In this document: piece by piece, positions 55,430 to 59,039 of the stretch
Layout: each line of letters begins with the position of its first letter
Numbering within the stretch: the stretch's first letter is position 1
NCBI RefSeq assembly: GCF_019448115.1
Contig: NZ_JAGFNY010000010.1
Location: 1-59,039, forward strand
Source of the DNA: Succinivibrio faecicola
Lineage (GTDB): Bacteria; Pseudomonadota; Gammaproteobacteria; Enterobacterales; Succinivibrionaceae
DNA: 59,039 nt
Direction of reading: 5' to 3'
Notes under the pieces: generated by a model
What the model was told of the DNA's origin: nothing
Databases searched by the model: none
Seen by the model: the letters and a program-made list of their open reading frames with translations, nothing else
Translations under genes and position numbers: made by a program

Positions 55430-56593
55430 ATGGCAGTTACAGTTATCAGAAATGCAACATTGCATGTAACTTCTGAAGAATTCGTAGATGTCAGCGCATT
55501 TGCAATTTCAGACAGAAAGATTGTTCCGTTTTCACCTTCTCTGCTTGAAGACGGTACTGCTGAAGAAATTGATTTTCAGGGGCTTCATGTTGCTCCAGGT
55601 TTAATCGATCTGCTTATTAATGGCTGCAACGGTGTTTCTTTTGCTCAGACTCCTACAGTTGAAACATTAGAGCATATGCGACGTTACCTGACATTGAAAG
55701 GTGTGACAACCTTCGTTCCAACTATCATTTCAGGTCCACGTGAAAATCTGTCTAACGCTATTTCTGCCGTCAGTGATTTTATGAACAAACATCCGACTGT
55801 CTGTCCTGGCGTACATCTTGAAGGTCCGTTTATTTCTACTAATTTCAAGGGATTTCATCCAAGTGGTTATATAAGACCTTTCTCTGAAGCTGATATGGAG
55901 TTTATCAAGGATGCAAGAGAGTGCATTGCCTATATGACAATTGCGCCTGAAGTTGTAAAACCAAAGAATATTGTTGAACTGATATCAAGTAAGGTAAAAC
56001 TGTCCATTGGTCATACTGCCTGTTCTTATTTTGAAGCTGTACAGTCCTTTAAGGCAGGTATTACTAACGTTACTCATCTGTTTAATGGTATGGCCCCTGC
56101 AATTGGCCGTGAGCCTGGCGTGGTTGGAGCTACATTCCATTCAGACAGAGTATTTGCAAGTGTTATTGCAGATGGTCGACATGTACATCCTGCTTTAGTA
56201 AAACTTGCAAAGAAGATCCTTGGTAACAGAATGTATATTGTATCAGACAGTCAGTCTGTAACTGGTATGTCAAAAACTCCTCAAACCTTTGTTGCAGGCG
56301 GTACTGAAATCTTTGTTGATCAGAAACGTGGCCTTATTGATTCGAAGGGATCTTATGCAGGTACATCAATCAATATGCTGGATGGCATCAAGTTCCTGAT
56401 AAATCAGTGCGATTTCTCTTTAGATGAGGCTTTAATAGCAGCAAGCTATGCTCCTGCAAAAGCTTTAGGTCTTGATGACTTTGGCTGTATTGAAACAGGT
56501 AATATTGCCGATCTGATTGTATTTGATGATGATCTCAAGATTCAGTATGTTGTTCAGAACGGATTTGTAAAGAGTATTGCAGAGTTGATGTAA
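55430..56593 (+). CDS. nagA: N-acetylglucosamine-6-phosphate deacetylase, single-metal (E. coli) type
   Basis: 387 residues. The first motif reads IDLLINGCNGVSF, like the QLNG form of E. coli NagA, and lacks the HxH pair. The other residues are at E128 (LEGPF), H192 (IGHTA), H213 (VTHLFNGM) and D270 (VSDSQ), within three positions of E. coli E131, H195, H216 and D273. AAGGAG lies 5 nt before the ATG. It overlaps the RpiR gene that follows, suggesting control by an aminosugar phosphate. Compare the HxH-type paralog at 14118. Confidence 0.92.
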   Translation: MAVTVIRNATLHVTSEEFVDVSAFAISDRKIVPFSPSLLEDGTAEEIDFQGLHVAPGLIDLLINGCNGVSFAQTPTVETLEHMRRYLTLKGVTTFVPTIISGPRENLSNAISAVSDFMNKHPTVCPGVHLEGPFISTNFKGFHPSGYIRPFSEADMEFIKDARECIAYMTIAPEVVKPKNIVELISSKVKLSIGHTACSYFEAVQSFKAGITNVTHLFNGMAPAIGREPGVVGATFHSDRVFASVIADGRHVHPALVKLAKKILGNRMYIVSDSQSVTGMSKTPQTFVAGGTEIFVDQKRGLIDSKGSYAGTSINMLDGIKFLINQCDFSLDEALIAASYAPAKALGLDDFGCIETGNIADLIVFDDDLKIQYVVQNGFVKSIAELM

Positions 56594-57525
56594 TGGCGAA
56601 TATTTTAGATAGAATTGCAAGCGAAACAGAATTAACAAAATCAGAAAGAAAACTTGCATCAATCATTCTGAAGAACCCTGCAGCAGTTGTTAATGAGAAT
56701 ATTGCTGATCTTGCAAAAAGAGCTTGTGTGTCAGAACCTTCTGTATGCCGATTCTGTAAGAGATTTGGTGCCGATGGTTTTCCTGCATTCAAGCTTCTTT
56801 TAAGTTCACTTGTAAGTTCATCTGATATAAAGAAGGTAGACGGAATAAAATCTGGAGACAGTGTTTCTGATGTGATTTCAAAGTCTATTGGAAAGGCTCG
56901 TTCACAGCTGCTCAACCTTGAAAGAAACATTGATGAGTCGTTAATATCAAGAGTTATTGATGTAATAAGCCAGTCAAGAAGACTGATTATTTTAGCTTTA
57001 GGTCTTTCTGAGTTCATTGCAAAAGACATTCATTCAAGAATGCTTCAGTTTGGCTTTGTAACTGAAGTATATACAGATAGAATGTCACAGGAATTAGCTG
57101 TTGCAACACTTCACTCTTCAGATGTTGCCCTTGTTATTTGCTCAAGTGGCGAACATCCTGATCTGATTAACATTGTAAAATCGGTAAAACAAAATGGTGC
57201 TGTAAGTGTAGTACTTACCTCAGATGAGACAAAATTCAAAGATGATGCTTCATTAGTTGTCAGTGTAACAGACAAGATTTCTCCTGATGATGAATCATAT
57301 TTTGATAATAGAGTATCACTTCTACTGTTAAGTCAGATAATTGTTTCAGGCGTTAGTTTAAGAAGAGCTCTTGCGGTAAATGCAAATAAAGACAAGCTAT
57401 TATCTGCAAGAAAGAAAATCTACAATACATCTGAAAAAACAGATGCTGTAGAAGAAAAGGTTGAAACAAACTCAAAGAGTGAGACTCAGTCACCAATCAC
57501 TTCAATTGACTGGTCTCCATATTAG
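56593..57525 (+). CDS. RpiR-family transcriptional regulator (HTH plus SIS)
   Basis: 310 residues. The N-terminal HTH_6 domain spans about 1-77 (KSERKLASIILKNP, ADLAKRACVSEPSVCRFCKRFG) and the SIS sugar-phosphate domain about 115-255 (SRRLIILALGLSEFIAKDI, then VALVICSSGEHPDLIN). The tail is charged and disordered. The ATG overlaps the nagA stop (TAATG), so the two are coexpressed. It probably senses GlcNAc-6-P, MurNAc-6-P or a related phosphate; it is not an NagC-type regulator. It could also be a HexR-like factor. Confidence 0.88.
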   Translation: MANILDRIASETELTKSERKLASIILKNPAAVVNENIADLAKRACVSEPSVCRFCKRFGADGFPAFKLLLSSLVSSSDIKKVDGIKSGDSVSDVISKSIGKARSQLLNLERNIDESLISRVIDVISQSRRLIILALGLSEFIAKDIHSRMLQFGFVTEVYTDRMSQELAVATLHSSDVALVICSSGEHPDLINIVKSVKQNGAVSVVLTSDETKFKDDASLVVSVTDKISPDDESYFDNRVSLLLLSQIIVSGVSLRRALAVNANKDKLLSARKKIYNTSEKTDAVEEKVETNSKSETQSPITSIDWSPY

Positions 57526-57528
57526 CAT

Positions 57529-58452
57529 TTAGGATTCATTAGTTAGCAGTAATCTTTCTTTAGCTCTGTTTTTTATTGCAGTACAGATAGAAACAGAGCT
57601 TCCGCTTTTAATACCTTTTTGGTACGCATTGTATTCAGCATCAGAACTTATTGAATATCCTCTTGATTTTGATGTTTTAACTGTAGCCCCATGAAAATAT
57701 TGATCTACTGCTTTTAAAATTCTGCCTTTTGTTTGTTCATCAATTTTATATTGTGCAACATTATTATAAATAGAATATAGAAAACCAGCGACAAATCCTT
57801 TTTTACTTTGTTCTACATACTTCTTGATATACATATCGATAACAGAATAATTACCAAGAAATGTATCAATCATTTTATCAGCTGTTTTCATATTACTGAT
57901 TGCTATTGAATTACCTTCTAAAGCTTGATTTAGATTGCAATCAATAATGTCTTTAATTTTGGTTTCCAGAATGTCAAAATCTGATTTTTCTATTTCATCT
58001 AATCTTAGCAGTCTATTGATTTCCTTTTTAGGAAGGTCGCAGATCTGAAAAAAAGCTTCTGTTTTAACACCGATCGCATGATTGTTTTTAGCAAAAAGGA
58101 AGGCTCTAGATAGTATGACATAGATATATTCACAGCTTTCTAATATATCCTTAGCTCCAAAAAACATTATCTTTTCGAGACTTCGTTTATTTGAAACATA
58201 AATGGTCACAACACCGAATGCCTTAGATATGATGGCGCCAATATCGCGATTTATATTTATGGCTTTTAGTCCTTTTATAGGAGTGACTTCTATGAAACTG
58301 ATATCGTCATCTATTAAAGACTCTTTTTCAATGTTGTATTTCTCCATCAGCTTCTGTGCTCTCAATAGCGCAGTTGCAGCTTCATGAGGATTAGAACTGT
58401 TTGAAAGAGCAAGCAGTTTTTTTATCTTTTCAAGTAATTGATCTTTTGTCAT
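57529..58452 (-). CDS. DUF2786 domain protein
   Basis: 307 residues, convergent with the rpiR gene at 3 bp. Residues 5-43 (KIKKLLALSNSSNPHEAATALLRAQKLM split over two helices) are a DUF2786 domain; the middle has a region seen after it in phage and accessory proteins, and the C-terminus is basic with YQKGIKSGSSVSICTAIKNR. Function is unknown. DUF2786 proteins are often in prophages and mobile islands, which suits the gene-poor region that follows. Confidence 0.75.
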   Translation of the reverse strand: MTKDQLLEKIKKLLALSNSSNPHEAATALLRAQKLMEKYNIEKESLIDDDISFIEVTPIKGLKAININRDIGAIISKAFGVVTIYVSNKRSLEKIMFFGAKDILESCEYIYVILSRAFLFAKNNHAIGVKTEAFFQICDLPKKEINRLLRLDEIEKSDFDILETKIKDIIDCNLNQALEGNSIAISNMKTADKMIDTFLGNYSVIDMYIKKYVEQSKKGFVAGFLYSIYNNVAQYKIDEQTKGRILKAVDQYFHGATVKTSKSRGYSISSDAEYNAYQKGIKSGSSVSICTAIKNRAKERLLLTNES

Positions 58453-58508
58453 AGCATCATATTAAATAAAAATAATCTAGAATTTTACAGTTACCGCTTA
58501 AAATCTTT

Positions 58509-58547
58509 ATATTACAACAAGTTAGTTATTTTAACTTGTAGTAATAT
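58509..58547. repeat. Long hairpin upstream of the DUF2786 gene
   Basis: ATATTACAACAAGTTA (58509-58524) pairs at 15 of 16 positions with TAACTTGTAGTAATAT (58532-58547), loop 7 nt. Four T residues follow on the plus strand. It could be a weak terminator or an operator for the minus-strand gene starting at 58452. Confidence 0.5.
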
Positions 58548-58578
58548 TTTTAATCAGAAAAAATTTTTTTTTTATTTT

Positions 58579-58734
58579 TTAGATGCTTTTAAAGCCTCTT
58601 TCATGTCTCTGGTGGGGATATACTCGCAATCGAATCTGAGACTGATAAGATCCTGTGTAAAACATCAGTTTTTCAGTTCTGGTAAAACTACCAGTGTAGA
58701 GAGCTCTACGTGATGTGAGTTTGGTGATATTCAT
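58579..58734 (-). pseudogene. Short minus-strand frame, possibly a broken gene
   Basis: A 51-codon frame from ATG at 58734 (MNITKLTSRRALYTGSF...). After a shift of one base near 58630 an alternative frame would read FDCEYIPTRDMKEALKASKK and stop. Either a tiny gene or the remains of a frameshifted one. No family was recognised. Confidence 0.25.
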
Positions 58735-59039
58735 TTTTTATGTATCAATAAGGGCAGGCTTTTCGTTCATAAGTTCACATCCAAAATTTATCTTCAACTG
58801 CTTAACAGCACAAAATTAAAAATCAGTATTTATAAAGCTAAATATATGAATTCGCTATAAAAAACAGGTGAGAATCTTTATTGATAATTATTATGTGTAG
58901 TATTTTTTTTAGAATTAGCGAATTATATATACTTACTTTCTTTTTGCTATAAAAAGCTTTTTTTTACGGTGACCAAATGAAACGGACTTTGATCACAGTT
59001 TAACCAAGGTTGTAATTCACTTACAATCTGCTTTTTAAA

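Larger units (their letters stand above)
58453..59039. other. Gene-poor, AT-rich end of the window
   Basis: No gene longer than 60 codons looks real here. The region holds a long hairpin (58509-58547), a short minus-strand frame (58579-58734) and long T runs. The last 300 bases show nothing I can name. Confidence 0.5.

Noticed and set aside
58438-58713. 91-codon plus-strand frame at the right end
   Set aside because: It crosses the long hairpin and T runs and has no start signal or recognisable domain.

Overview
The window is a 59 kb piece of a low-GC gammaproteobacterial chromosome. MutH, SspB, ZapG, LpoA, SdhE, SrmB, AcnB, a class A RNase P RNA and Escherichia-like gene orders all point to that class. 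The AT-rich composition, a two-centre superoxide reductase, aminosugar genes and the mixture of enteric and Firmicutes-like accessory genes suggest an anaerobic or microaerophilic gut bacterium, perhaps of the Succinivibrionaceae; that family name is an inference, not something read from a 16S gene.

Layout. 1-221: end of an rRNA operon (partial 5S, tRNA-Thr, terminator). 320-6072: a mixed block with a HAD phosphatase, a lone HNH nuclease, a ZupT-like metal importer, a chemoreceptor and biotin synthase. 6076-13892 (minus): degS, ssb, dnaE, degQ, zapG, a scattered version of the enteric zapG-degQ-degS cluster with replication genes between. 14118-18731: a nagA paralog, then rplM-rpsI and sspB, with an XRE-cupin regulator and an AzlCD exporter where sspA usually lies. 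18799-22563: lpoA, rnpB, a guanine deaminase and rsmI. 22885-39282: the whole division and cell wall (dcw) cluster, mraZ to ftsZ, behind a promoter and three MraZ-type boxes; ddl is absent. 39450-42665: superoxide reductase, a decayed Sel1-type gene, a second complete ftsZ and a C_GCAxxG_C_C protein, all between ftsZ and lpxC. 42839-48034: lpxC, ampD, acnB, mdh. 48367-49063: initiator tRNA with a near-consensus promoter and a small CBM48 protein. 49395-55411: mutH divergent from rppH-ptsP-thyA-sdhE-srmB. 55430-57525: a second, different nagA overlapping an RpiR regulator. 57529-59039: a DUF2786 protein and a gene-poor end.

How the genes work together. The centre makes lipid II (MurC-G, MraY), builds the divisome (FtsL, I, W, Q, A, Z) and links to lipid A (LpxC) and wall recycling (AmpD, two NagA enzymes). 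ZapG and LpoA are further envelope factors. DegS, DegQ and SspB belong to protein quality control. AcnB, Mdh and SdhE are compatible with a branched or reductive TCA route ending in succinate.

The most unusual item is the tandem pair of full-length ftsZ genes. They are very similar in the core, but one has a Cys in the nucleotide-binding glycine loop. A superoxide reductase and a pseudogene separate them. Other points worth checking are the missing ddl, two structurally distinct NagA enzymes, the SspB tail without the usual ClpX-binding end, and a 10-bp operator-like palindrome in front of a nearly leaderless azlC.
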